Made by a program: the position numbers and the translations under genes
Shown here: positions 1-8,800 of the stretch, piece after piece
How positions within the stretch are numbered: position 1 is the stretch's first letter
Layout: each line of letters opens with the position of its first letter
Notes under the pieces: generated by a model
What the model was told of the DNA's origin: nothing
Databases searched by the model: none
The model's input: the letters and a program-made list of their open reading frames with translations, nothing else
Origin: an uncultured Clostridia bacterium
GTDB taxonomy: Bacteria; Bacillota; Clostridia; TANB77; UBA1234
NCBI GenBank assembly: GCA_934149305.1
Contig: CAKPEF010000014.1
Location: 1-43,472 of the forward strand
DNA length: 43,472 nucleotides
Direction: 5' to 3'

Positions 1-361
1 ATAAATTATATCATATTCTGGTATTTCCTTTTTTATTTTATTTTGTTACTGTGTGACATATCTATGTTAAACCAACAGAAGGCGAACAATTATTTTTCTA
101 AGCTGATGTTCATGTTACTATTTAGCTTTGATTTATGACAAATACTGAATCATACCATTTTCATGGAGCACATTTTAAAAACATATTTATGTTCTATATG
201 CAATTTTAATGTTGAATAGCAACATTTTCATTTGAAATTATGCTTTAACTAAAAGGATGAAATAAGTAATAATATTCTTTGATTTAAGCTATAAATAATG
301 TATCAAAAAATAAATTCATAAAACTATTGGATAAGCATACATTTTAATGGAGGTGATTTTA
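1..361. other. Leading AT-rich gene-free stretch
   Basis: I see no gene, RNA or clear promoter in the first 346 bases on either strand. The stretch is very AT-rich and stop-dense. Its last part holds the ribosome-binding site (GGAGGTG at 349-355) of the following gene. Confidence 0.5.
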
Positions 362-847
362 ATGAATAAAGTAAAATCTGTTTTAGTACTTGCTATGATA
401 ATAGTATGTGTCATAGGTCTCACAATATCAAGAAATAAAAATCTTAACGATGAGATTTCAAATCAAACTACAGGATTAGAAACAAAGGTTGTTTTGTATT
501 TTTCAAACCCAGAGAACGGAGAGCTTACGAAAGAATATAGAAATGTAGAATTGAGTAGCATAAAAAATGATTTGGCGGGAACAATCATAAACGAGCTTTT
601 AAAAGGTCCTAACACTGAGGGACTAGTTTCACCAATACCAACTGGCACAAAGGTTAACTCATGTAAAGAAGAAAACGATAAAATAAAAATTGATTTTTCA
701 AGTGAGTACAAAACTGAGGAGCAGAATGAACTTGAAGAACTACATAAAATATATTCTGTGGTAAATTCTTTAACAGAAATAACAGAAATAAATGAAGTTG
801 AAATAACCGTTGATGGCAATGCTTTAACAAGCAAAATAAGGTTATAA
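362..847 (+). CDS. GerMN-domain protein, membrane-anchored
   Basis: This 161-residue protein has an N-terminal hydrophobic segment (about residues 5-24, after MNKVK), so it is probably anchored outside the membrane. The rest resembles the GerMN domain (family of B. subtilis GerM): a strand ending VVLYFSNPENGEL, an LLKGPN...GLVSPIPTGT core and an IKIDFSSEY strand. GerM-type proteins are linked to sporulation, germination and peptidoglycan remodelling; the exact role here is unknown. I chose ATG 362 because GGAGGTG lies at the right distance; the upstream ATG at 347 overlaps that ribosome-binding site. A convergent gene follows and a hairpin separates the two. The domain call rests on motif reading only. 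Confidence 0.72.
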   Translation: MNKVKSVLVLAMIIVCVIGLTISRNKNLNDEISNQTTGLETKVVLYFSNPENGELTKEYRNVELSSIKNDLAGTIINELLKGPNTEGLVSPIPTGTKVNSCKEENDKIKIDFSSEYKTEEQNELEELHKIYSVVNSLTEITEINEVEITVDGNALTSKIRL

Positions 848-875
848 AATGAGTGTTAGCGCTAAAGTGTAAAAT

Positions 876-925
876 GAAGTGCGCCAAAAATGTTAGACAT
901 AAATCTAATACTCTGGGTGCACTTC
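876..925. terminator. Hairpin between convergent genes
   Basis: GAAGTGC at 876-882 pairs with GCACTTC at 919-925, with a smaller inner stem (TTAGA/TCTAA). It lies between the GerMN gene and the convergent unknown gene and may terminate both, though no long T-run follows. Confidence 0.45.
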
Positions 926-948
926 AAATATTCACGCTTACTTTAAAT

Positions 949-1437
949 TTAACTTTCTTTGTTTTTTAAAATTTCATAAACTTCTTTTATTGGCATTTCA
1001 TCTATAATTTTTCTAACTTCTAACTCATAGAAAAATTCTTCAGAATTATCAAACAGAAGAGGAATATCAATTGTTTTATTATAAATAGAAATCTTATCAG
1101 AGATTACCGATGTATCAATTAAAACGATGGGATTTTTTAAGCTTCCAAATATATAATTGTTAATTTGTGTATAGCCAAGTTGCTCTCCGTTATAATTGTT
1201 AATAAGTTCTTTATCTATAACTCTTAAATGGTCATCTAAAATATCTAATTTTAAACAAGCATAATCATTAGAATTATATTTTTCTAAATCATCTTTTGGA
1301 TTCAATAAACCAATTAAAAAGGGCTTAACATAGCCGTTTATATTTAGTTCTTTATTAAAGTTTTTTGAAAGTCTTATGCCATATTTTAAAAATATAGGCA
1401 AATTCTCATTTTTCGTGTAATAGTAAATAACTGACAT
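949..1437 (-). CDS. Hypothetical protein, unknown family
   Basis: This gene encodes 162 residues. I do not recognise the family with confidence. The opening (MSVIYYYTKNENLPIFLKYG) recalls the first strand and helix of DarT/DUF4433-like ADP-ribosyltransferase folds, where a Y-T-x-x-x-N-L-x-x-I-L-x-x-G pattern is common, but I cannot find the remaining catalytic residues, so this is only a hint. There is no signal peptide or membrane segment. The start ATG at 1437 has AGGTG six bases upstream; a GTG at 1446 in the same frame overlaps that site and is less likely. It stands alone, convergent with the GerMN gene and divergent from the por operon. Codon use looks like its neighbours'. Confidence 0.6.
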   Translation of the reverse strand: MSVIYYYTKNENLPIFLKYGIRLSKNFNKELNINGYVKPFLIGLLNPKDDLEKYNSNDYACLKLDILDDHLRVIDKELINNYNGEQLGYTQINNYIFGSLKNPIVLIDTSVISDKISIYNKTIDIPLLFDNSEEFFYELEVRKIIDEMPIKEVYEILKNKES

Positions 1438-1505
1438 TTTCATCACCTAGGAAAAGTATATATTAAAGCACAAAAATATACAAGAATTTTAAGTTACAAA
1501 TATTG

Positions 1506-1534
1506 TTGACACTACAAAAATACGGATATATACT
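1506..1534 (+). promoter_or_regulatory. SigA-type promoter of the por operon
   Basis: A perfect -35 box TTGACA (1506-1511), a 17-base spacer and a -10 box TATACT (1529-1534) lie just ahead of the first por gene. Transcription would start near 1541, leaving a short leader before AGGAGG at 1554-1559. Confidence 0.82.
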
Positions 1535-1565
1535 ATCATTGTAATTTTTAAATAGGAGGATGAAA

Positions 1566-2144
1566 ATGAATAAATTAGTTGAAATAAGATGGCATGGCAG
1601 AGGCGGTCAAGGTGCTAAAACAGCCTCTTTATTACTAGCAGATGCTGCATTTAATACAGGCAAATATATTCAAGGTTTCCCTGAATATGGACCTGAAAGA
1701 ATGGGCGCACCAATCACTGCTTACAATAGAATAAGCGATGAAAAAATAACAATTCACAGCAACATTTATGAACCAGACTATGTAGTTGTTGTAGACGATT
1801 CATTACTAGAAAGCGTTGATGTTACTAAAGGTTTAAAAGAAGAAGGTGCTATAGTTATAAACACAACTAAAACACCGGATGAAGTTAGACCTTTACTAAA
1901 AGGATATAAAGGAAAGGTTTGCACAATTGATGCAAAAACAATATCAATAGAAACACTTGGAAAGTATTTTCCAAACACACCAATGCTTGCAGCAATAGTA
2001 AAAGTTAGTGGAATAATGGAAGAGCAAGCTTTCTTAGATGATATGGTTGAATCTTTCAAACACAAATTTGCTAAGAAACCAGAAGTTATAGATGGTAATA
2101 TGGCTGCATTAAAACGTTCTTTAAATGAAGTAAAAGGACTATAA
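1566..2144 (+). CDS. porG: Pyruvate/2-oxoacid:ferredoxin oxidoreductase, gamma subunit
   Basis: First gene of a four-gene operon (gamma, delta, alpha, beta) for a heterotetrameric 2-oxoacid:ferredoxin oxidoreductase, which converts pyruvate and CoA to acetyl-CoA, CO2 and reduced ferredoxin in the cytoplasm. The 192-residue product opens with the gamma-subunit signature EIRWHGRGGQGAKTAS and continues FPEYGPERMGAPITAYNRIS, typical of the domain that completes the CoA and TPP region. ATG 1566 is chosen over ATG 1560 because AGGAGG ends directly at 1559. Subunit order and the split architecture match Thermotoga-type and other anaerobe enzymes; pyruvate is the likely substrate, but 2-ketoisovalerate cannot be excluded from sequence alone. 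Confidence 0.9.
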   Translation: MNKLVEIRWHGRGGQGAKTASLLLADAAFNTGKYIQGFPEYGPERMGAPITAYNRISDEKITIHSNIYEPDYVVVVDDSLLESVDVTKGLKEEGAIVINTTKTPDEVRPLLKGYKGKVCTIDAKTISIETLGKYFPNTPMLAAIVKVSGIMEEQAFLDDMVESFKHKFAKKPEVIDGNMAALKRSLNEVKGL

Positions 2145-2177
2145 AACATTAAAGAATAATTGAGAGGAGAGATAGAA

Positions 2178-2474
2178 ATGTCTGAAAAAAGAACAACAAT
2201 AAATCCAGATTCAACATGGGAAGAAATGACACCAGGTGGAACAATCTACACAGCTGCAAACTCAGAGGAGTTTAAGACAGGAGACTGGAGATCAAGAAGA
2301 CCAGTATTCCATGAAGATAAATGTAAACAATGCGGACTATGTGTTCCAACATGTCCAGATAGTGCAATACCAGTAGTTGAAGGTGGAAAGAGAACAGACT
2401 TCAATTTTGATTATTGTAAGGGTTGCGGAGTATGTGCAAAAGCATGTCCTTTTGGCGCAATCACAATGGAATAA
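2178..2474 (+). CDS. porD: Pyruvate/2-oxoacid:ferredoxin oxidoreductase, delta (2[4Fe-4S]) subunit
   Basis: Ferredoxin-like electron-transfer subunit of the por complex, 98 residues. Two bacterial ferredoxin cluster motifs are visible: CKQCGLCVPTC (C49, C52, C55, C59) and CKGCGVCAKAC (C80, C83, C86, C90), each followed by Pro, enough for two [4Fe-4S] clusters. It passes electrons from the TPP site of the beta subunit to external ferredoxin. The start ATG 2178 follows GAGAGGAGAG; an in-frame TTG at 2160 is rejected because it lies upstream of that site. The gene is 33 bases after porG and 30 before porA, so it is translated from the same mRNA. Confidence 0.93.
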   Translation: MSEKRTTINPDSTWEEMTPGGTIYTAANSEEFKTGDWRSRRPVFHEDKCKQCGLCVPTCPDSAIPVVEGGKRTDFNFDYCKGCGVCAKACPFGAITME

Positions 2475-2504
2475 AAATTAAAAGAAAAGGAAGGAGAAAA
2501 ATAA

Positions 2505-3689
2505 ATGAGTATTAGAGAGAGATTAAGTGGAAACGAAGCAGTTGCAAATGCAATGCGTCAAATCAATCCAGATGTAGTTGCTGCTTTCCCTATAACACCT
2601 TCAACAGAGGTGCCACAATATTTTTCAACATTCGTAAATGATGGAAAAGTAGATACAGAATTTATCCCAGTTGAAAGTGAACACAGTGCAATGAGTGCAT
2701 GTGTTGGTGCATCAGCAGCAGGAGGAAGAGTTATGACAGCAACTTCTGCAAATGGACTTTCACTTATGTGGGAAATATTATATATAGCATCAAGTTCAAG
2801 ACTTCCAATAGTTATGTCTTGTGTTAATAGAACAGTTTCAGGACCATTAAACATACATAACGATCATACAGATTCAATGGGAGCTAGAGATGCAGGTTGG
2901 ATTCAATTGTACTGTGAAACAAACCAAGAAGCATATGATAACGTTTTAATGGCAAATAGAATAGCAGAGCATGTCGATGTACATTTGCCATTAATGGTTT
3001 GCTATGATGGATTTATAACATCACACTCTATTGAAAACATAGAACTATTAGAAGATGATAAAGCCAAAGCATTTGTTGGAGAATATCATCCAGAACATTT
3101 CTTATTAAATGCGAAAGAGCCAATAGCTGTTGGACCACTTGATGTTCAACCATATCACTTTGAACACAAATTCCAACAAGCTGAAGCAATGAGAAATGCT
3201 AAAAAGGTTATATTAGAAGTATCAGAAGAGTTTGAAAAATTAACAGGTAGAAAATATGGTCTATTTGAGGAATATAAAACAGAAGATGCTGATAGAATAA
3301 TCGTAGTATTAAACTCAACAGCTGGAACAGCTAAATATGTAGTAGATGAGCTTAGAGCTAAAGGAGAAAAAGTTGGTTTAATCAAACCAAGAGTATTCAG
3401 ACCATTCCCAGGCGAAGAGCTTGCAAAAGCATTATCAAAAGCAAAAGTCGTAGCAATAATGGATAAAGCAGATAGCTTAAATGGAGCTGCAGGTCCTTTA
3501 TACACAGATACAACATGCGCAATGCATTCTTTCGGAGTAACTGGAGTAAAAACAGTTAACTACATCTATGGATTAGGTGGAAGAGATGTTAAAGCAGAAG
3601 ATATCGAAAAAGTATATAGCGATTTAGCAGAAATCGAAAAGACAGGAAAAGTTGAAAATCCATATAGATATTTAGGACTAAAAGGTTAG
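2505..3689 (+). CDS. porA: Pyruvate/2-oxoacid:ferredoxin oxidoreductase, alpha subunit
   Basis: Alpha subunit of 394 residues, the usual length. It carries the pyrimidine-binding transketolase-like domain (opening GNEAVANAMRQINPDVVAAF, then PITPSTE and VESEHSAMSACVGASAAGGR, motifs shared by PorA proteins) and a C-terminal transketolase-C-like domain (around VIVVLNSTAGTAKYVVDELR). A purine-rich Shine-Dalgarno (AAGGAGAAAAATA) precedes ATG 2505. It pairs with PorB to form the TPP-dependent active site. The gene contains TTC-GGA at 3531-3536, an out-of-frame CGG that causes no shift, a useful control for the frameshift sites elsewhere in the window. Confidence 0.93.
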   Translation: MSIRERLSGNEAVANAMRQINPDVVAAFPITPSTEVPQYFSTFVNDGKVDTEFIPVESEHSAMSACVGASAAGGRVMTATSANGLSLMWEILYIASSSRLPIVMSCVNRTVSGPLNIHNDHTDSMGARDAGWIQLYCETNQEAYDNVLMANRIAEHVDVHLPLMVCYDGFITSHSIENIELLEDDKAKAFVGEYHPEHFLLNAKEPIAVGPLDVQPYHFEHKFQQAEAMRNAKKVILEVSEEFEKLTGRKYGLFEEYKTEDADRIIVVLNSTAGTAKYVVDELRAKGEKVGLIKPRVFRPFPGEELAKALSKAKVVAIMDKADSLNGAAGPLYTDTTCAMHSFGVTGVKTVNYIYGLGGRDVKAEDIEKVYSDLAEIEKTGKVENPYRYLGLKG

Positions 3690-3704
3690 AAGGGAGGAAG
3701 AAAA

Positions 3705-4658
3705 ATGGCATATAATTTAAAAGAAGCAATTCAAAAACCAAATAGATTAGCATCTGGCCACAGAATGTGTGCAGGATGCGGAGCCCCAGTAGTTGTAAAC
3801 GCTGTACTTCGTGGATTAAAGAAAGAAGATCACGCAGTAATAGGAGCCGCTACAGGATGCCTAGAAGTATCATCATTCATTTATCCATACACAGCATGGA
3901 GAGATTCATTCATACACAATGCATTCGAAAATGCAGGAGCAACAATGTCAGGTGTTGAAGCATGCTATAAAGTAATGAAGAAAAAAGGAAAAATAGGTGA
4001 AGACGAACACTTCAAATTTATAGCATTTGGTGGAGATGGTGGAACATATGATATAGGTCTACAATCACTATCAGGAGCTATGGAAAGAGGACATGATATG
4101 GTTTATGTATGTTATGATAACGGAGCATACATGAATACAGGTATTCAACGTTCATCAGCAACACCAAGATTTGCAGACACAACAACATCACCAGCAGGAA
4201 AGGTAGTGCCAGGAAAACAACAAAAGAGAAAAGACTTAACAGAGGTACTTGCAAATCATCATTTACCATATGTTGCCCAAACAGCTGCAATTGGTAATTT
4301 TAAAGATATTACAGAAAAGGCTGAAAAAGCAATATACACAGAAGGACCATGCTTCCTAAATGTACTTGCTCCATGCCCAAGAGGATGGGGATACAACTCA
4401 GATGATTTAATGGAAATAAACAAGCTTGCTGTAGAAACATGTTACTGGCCACTATATGAAGTAATCGATGGAAGATATGTAGTAAACTACAAACCAAAGG
4501 AAAAACTTCCTGTAGCTGAGTTCCTAAAAATGCAAAAGAGATTCAAACACTTATTCAAACCAGGTAATGAGTGGATGATAGAAGAACTACAAAAAGAAGT
4601 AGATGAAAGATGGAATAGACTACTAGAACTTGAAAAATTAACCAATACAGAAGCGTAA
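3705..4658 (+). CDS. porB: Pyruvate/2-oxoacid:ferredoxin oxidoreductase, beta subunit
   Basis: Beta subunit of 317 residues, binding the diphosphate part of TPP. The N-terminus has the CAGCG cysteine pair (C22, C25) expected to help ligate a [4Fe-4S] cluster; the TPP motif runs from GGDGGTYDIG to YDNGAYMNTG. Such beta subunits lack the fused ferredoxin domain, which is supplied by PorD. GGGAGGA precedes ATG 3705 at good spacing and the gap after porA is only 15 bases. A strong hairpin and T-run follow the stop codon, so this is the last gene of the operon. Confidence 0.93.
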   Translation: MAYNLKEAIQKPNRLASGHRMCAGCGAPVVVNAVLRGLKKEDHAVIGAATGCLEVSSFIYPYTAWRDSFIHNAFENAGATMSGVEACYKVMKKKGKIGEDEHFKFIAFGGDGGTYDIGLQSLSGAMERGHDMVYVCYDNGAYMNTGIQRSSATPRFADTTTSPAGKVVPGKQQKRKDLTEVLANHHLPYVAQTAAIGNFKDITEKAEKAIYTEGPCFLNVLAPCPRGWGYNSDDLMEINKLAVETCYWPLYEVIDGRYVVNYKPKEKLPVAEFLKMQKRFKHLFKPGNEWMIEELQKEVDERWNRLLELEKLTNTEA

Positions 4659-4668
4659 ATATAAGAGA

Positions 4669-4698
4669 AGGCTAGGATGCAAAATCCTGGCCTTTTTC
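4669..4698 (+). terminator. Intrinsic terminator of the por operon
   Basis: AGGCTAGGAT pairs with ATCCTGGCCT (one G-T pair) over a short loop and is followed by TTTTT. It lies 10 bases after the porB stop. Confidence 0.85.
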
Positions 4699-4765
4699 TA
4701 TGGACATATATAAAAAGTTGTGTTATTGTAGTAGTATTATATTTATTTTTTGGGGAGTGATATTT

Positions 4766-5485
4766 ATGTCTAACAATTCGTGGTTTGAAAAGCTATTAAA
4801 ACCTAAGAAAAAAGAAGCAGAAAAAATTGTTCCATGTGAAACAAAAAGAGAAGAAAAGAAGGAAAACAAAAATAAAAAAGAGAAAGGCATAGTAATCACA
4901 ATCGGAAGAGAGCTTGGAAGTGGCGGAAGAAAAGTTGCTAAAGAGGTTGCAAAGAGATTAAACCTAGAATATTATGACAAAGAAATAATAACAAAAGCTG
5001 CCAAAGAAAACGGAATCGATGAAAACTTGTTTAAACAAGTAGATGAGGCAGACTTAGATAGCTTTTGGTATGAGTTTTCTGTGAACGCATATGAAAAAGA
5101 AGAAAAGACAACATCATATAAAGAGATGGCAGCAGCAGATAAATTGTTTATGGTGCAATCAGATGCAATAAGAGACATTGCCCAAAAAGGTGGTGCAGTG
5201 ATTGTTGGCAGATGTGCAACATACATATTAAAGAACAATTCGAAAAAAGTTTTTATTTGTGCAAATGAAAAAGATAGAATAGAAAGAATAGAAAAATCAT
5301 ACAAAGTAGATCCACAAAAGGCAAAAGAAATAATGGAAATCTCAGATAAAAAAAGAGAAAATTATCACACATATTATACAAATCAAGATTGGAAAGATAA
5401 AAAGAATTATGACTTAGTAATAAACACAAGCGAAATAGGCATAGAAAAAGCGATAGAAGAAGTGATAAAACTTGCAAAATCATAG
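4766..5485 (+). CDS. Cytidylate-kinase-like family protein
   Basis: This 239-residue protein has a charged Lys/Glu-rich N-terminal extension of about 40 residues and then a P-loop kinase domain of the cytidylate-kinase-like family (Cytidylate_kin2): IVITIGRELGSGGRKVAKEV, LEYYDKEIITKAA and VIVGRCATYILKNN are all typical. Family members are common in gut Clostridia and their substrate is generally unproven; phosphorylation of CMP or a related nucleotide is the family expectation, not shown. I start it at ATG 4766, which follows GGGGAGTG, rather than at the ATG at 4700, which lies at the end of the por terminator. A nearly perfect long terminator follows directly. Confidence 0.8.
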   Translation: MSNNSWFEKLLKPKKKEAEKIVPCETKREEKKENKNKKEKGIVITIGRELGSGGRKVAKEVAKRLNLEYYDKEIITKAAKENGIDENLFKQVDEADLDSFWYEFSVNAYEKEEKTTSYKEMAAADKLFMVQSDAIRDIAQKGGAVIVGRCATYILKNNSKKVFICANEKDRIERIEKSYKVDPQKAKEIMEISDKKRENYHTYYTNQDWKDKKNYDLVINTSEIGIEKAIEEVIKLAKS

Positions 5486-5487
5486 AA

Positions 5488-5536
5488 AGAACATTTTCGT
5501 AAAATATAAAATTTGTTTTACGAAAATGTTCTTTTT
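5488..5536 (+). terminator. Intrinsic terminator
   Basis: A perfect 17-base inverted repeat (AGAACATTTTCGTAAAA and its complement) with an 11-base loop is followed by TTTTG. It begins two bases after the stop of the kinase-like gene. Confidence 0.88.
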
Positions 5537-5846
5537 GTTAAATATGCTTTGTAACAATAATGTAACAATAGCGTAACCAAAATTTAATAATTAACAAAAA
5601 AGAGCAAACCCCACTGTTTTAGCTGTTTTTATGGGCTAAAGAGAGATAAAACCTTTGTTTAGAGAAAAATGCAAAAAATAACCTATAGACATTACAAAAA
5701 AGAAATGTTAAAAATATATTAGAGAGATTATAATCATTTTTCTTGTATAGGTAGCGTAAACTAATTTATGAAAAAATGTGGCTTAAGCTTAGGTGTGCTC
5801 TATAAAAAATTAGTGAACACCCCTTTACATGAACGGAGGTAAAATA
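5537..5846 (+). other. Leader region before the giant surface-protein gene
   Basis: This 310-base stretch has no gene. A small hairpin (TTAGC...GCTAA) lies near 5620-5640. One copy of a dispersed intergenic repeat fills 5751-5820, and the GGAGGT ribosome-binding site is at 5835-5840. I cannot name a riboswitch here and see no textbook promoter. Confidence 0.45.
5751..5820 (+). repeat. Dispersed intergenic repeat, copy 1
   Basis: One of seven same-orientation copies. It has the 5' block GTAAACTAATTTATGA and the core GGCTTAAGCTTAGGTGTGCT followed by CTATAAAAAA. It ends about 15 bases before the ribosome-binding site of the giant surface-protein gene. Confidence 0.8.
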
Positions 5847-8800
5847 ATGATAAAAGACAAAAAGCGAAATCGGGATAACAATGATAACCGTTGTTTTAAC
5901 GATTGTTGTAATTATAATACTTGCAGCCATAGGAATAGCAACTAGTTCTAGTTCACTAGATGAAGCTGTAGTTACAAAGTTTAAACATGAAATAACAGAG
6001 GTTAAGCGTGGAGTTGAAGTTGTCAAGCTTGCTAACTCAAAAACAGGAATAGATGAGGCAACAATAAATAAAAGTTTTAGAAAAGTTAAGGTAATAAACC
6101 CACCAAATAACTTTGTAAGTTTTGACAATGATGAATTAACCGCGTATCTAATTGATCTAAATACAATAGATTATGAAAAGTTAAAAACAGGTAAAAAATA
6201 TAAAGAAATAAATAACGATACTGTAACTTTTGATGTTGATGATGTCTACATATACGATAAATTAGGAACGGTCTTCTATGTAAAAGGTTTGTATATAGAA
6301 GGAAATGAAAAAATATATACAGCAGATGAGAAGACATTGGAAGGACCAATTGTAACAGCAGAAAACACAGAAAACGGAATAGTAGAAGTAATAGTTACAC
6401 CAACTAAAAATGGAGAAATAACATCTGTAACAGTTGGAGGCAAAACAGCTACTAAAAAAGATGGTGAAGAAAATGTATTTATAGCAGAAGTTGAAAAAAA
6501 CGGAAGCTATATAGTAACTGCCACAGAGACAACTGATGAGGGTAGTGAATCATCAAAAACAACAGTCATTGTTACTAAAATAGAAGAAGCTGAAGACAGT
6601 GGCGATGTAACAGTTGCACCAACAATAGCTTCAATAAAAATAAATAATGGCGAAGCATATGTATCAAAAGAAAAAGCGACAATACACATAGAAACAGATG
6701 CAAAATATATGTATATAAAACATGTAACAGATGGAACAATGCCAACAGTACCGACAGCAACTGATTCTGGTTGGAAGAGAGCAGTTGATAGCACAGAGAT
6801 ATATTTAAGCGAAGGAAATAACGAAGTATTTGCATGGTTTAGGAATAGTGGAAATGACACAATAATAGAAGCTGATATGCAAAGTACAATATTAGATACA
6901 AGGGCACCAACAAGGGATGCACCAACTGTTCAAATATTTGATGAGCATTCATTTAGAATAACATGTAATCAAAGAGATCCTGCGGTTGGTTCTGGCTTAA
7001 TGAGAATAGAGATAGGATATAAATTATCAGATAGCGACACATACACATGGGTAAATGTAGAAGACATAGAGAATCCTACAATAGAGGTTACAAACAATAA
7101 ACCAAACAAAAATTACAAAATAATAACAAGAGCACAAGATAATGTAGGACATGTATCAGAGTCAGTTGAATATGATACAGGAAAGCTAAATAACATACCA
7201 GGTGGAATTGTGATAGAAAACAATCCAACAGAAGGTTGGACAAAACGCTCAACAGTGGTAATAACATATCCAGATGCAGCAACTGGCATATACGAGAAAT
7301 GGTATAGGCTAGCAGGTGGAGAGTGGAAAGTTGCAGAAGACAAAATAGAAACAATCTATATAGAAGAAAACATGATAATAGATGCAGTAGTCGTTAAAAA
7401 AACAAACAGCGAGACATTATTTGGAGAAATGTCATCAAAAGAGATAAAAAATATAGACAACATACCTCCAGAAATAGGCAAGGTAATATTAGATTCAGAA
7501 GCAGGAGCAGTAAACGACACAGACTTTAGAGGAACAACAACAATAACAGATGAAGGTTCAGGGCTTGTAGCATATGTAGTTGGCACATTAGAAACAGAAC
7601 CTACAACATGGCACTATTTGCAAGAAGTATCGAATGAAGAAACAATAAGTTTTGATGTAAATGTAGATAATCAAACATATATATGGGTAAAAGACTTAGC
7701 TGGAAATGTTGCATATACAACAGTAGAAGTAGAATATGTAGACATTACAAACGAAAAAATAACAGCTACATTAGACAAAACAGAATATATATACACATCA
7801 AAAGAAATAATACCAGAACCAAATGTAAAAGATGGTGCAAGAGTATTACAAAAGGATAAACATTATGAAGTAAAATATGAAAACAATATAAATGTTGGTA
7901 CGGCAACAATTACAATAACAGGTAAAAGAGCATATAAAGGCGAAATAAAAATAACATTTGCGATAAAGCCATATACACCAACAGTCATACTAAACAATAA
8001 AACGGCAAATTACAATCGTAATCCAATATCAATAGATGCACCAACATTTATTGTTCCAACAGGAGCAGAAGCACCAACAGGAACAATAACTTACACATAT
8101 TATATTGATACTGCATTAACAACAAAAACAACAAGTGTACATGGTGCAACAACTACTGGAGGTGCACCTAGTAAGGAAAACACATATTATGTAGTAGCAA
8201 ATCTTGCAGCGGCAGGAAACTATACAGAAGCAACAAGTAATACAGCAACACTAATAATAAGTGATTGTCCAGTAGAGGTTACATTTAATCCTAACGGAGG
8301 AACAACAACAGAAACAAAGAGAATAATGTATTTAGACAAAACCTATGGAAACAATGGCAACTTGCCAACACTAACAAGAGCAGGATATGACTTCTTAGGA
8401 TGGTATACGGCTGCAACAGGAGGAACGCAAGTTACAGAAAGTACAGTGGTGACAACTTCAACGGCACATAGCATATATGCGCATTGGAATGTAAATAGTT
8501 ATACAGTAACACTAGTGGCTGGCAATTATATATCAAAAGTATTTGGCGCAGGTACATATAATTATGGTGCAACTGTAAGCATAGATGCAATGATAGAAAG
8601 TTCGACTGGTTATAGTTATTCATTTTCGAAATGGACCTCGAGCAATACAAGTTTGGTATCAGATAAAACATCACAATCAACTTCATTCAAGATGCCAGAA
8701 GGAAATATAACTTTAACAGCTTCTGCAACAAGAGTATCATCTTCATATAGTTGTAAATGTTATGGATGTAGCAATGTCGTAACAACATCAGGAACATACT

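Noticed and set aside
5590..5760. A c-di-GMP riboswitch before the giant gene (GCAAACC and GGTAGCG words)
   Set aside because: GGTAGCG belongs to the dispersed repeat, and the conserved core pairing of the GEMM motif is not present.
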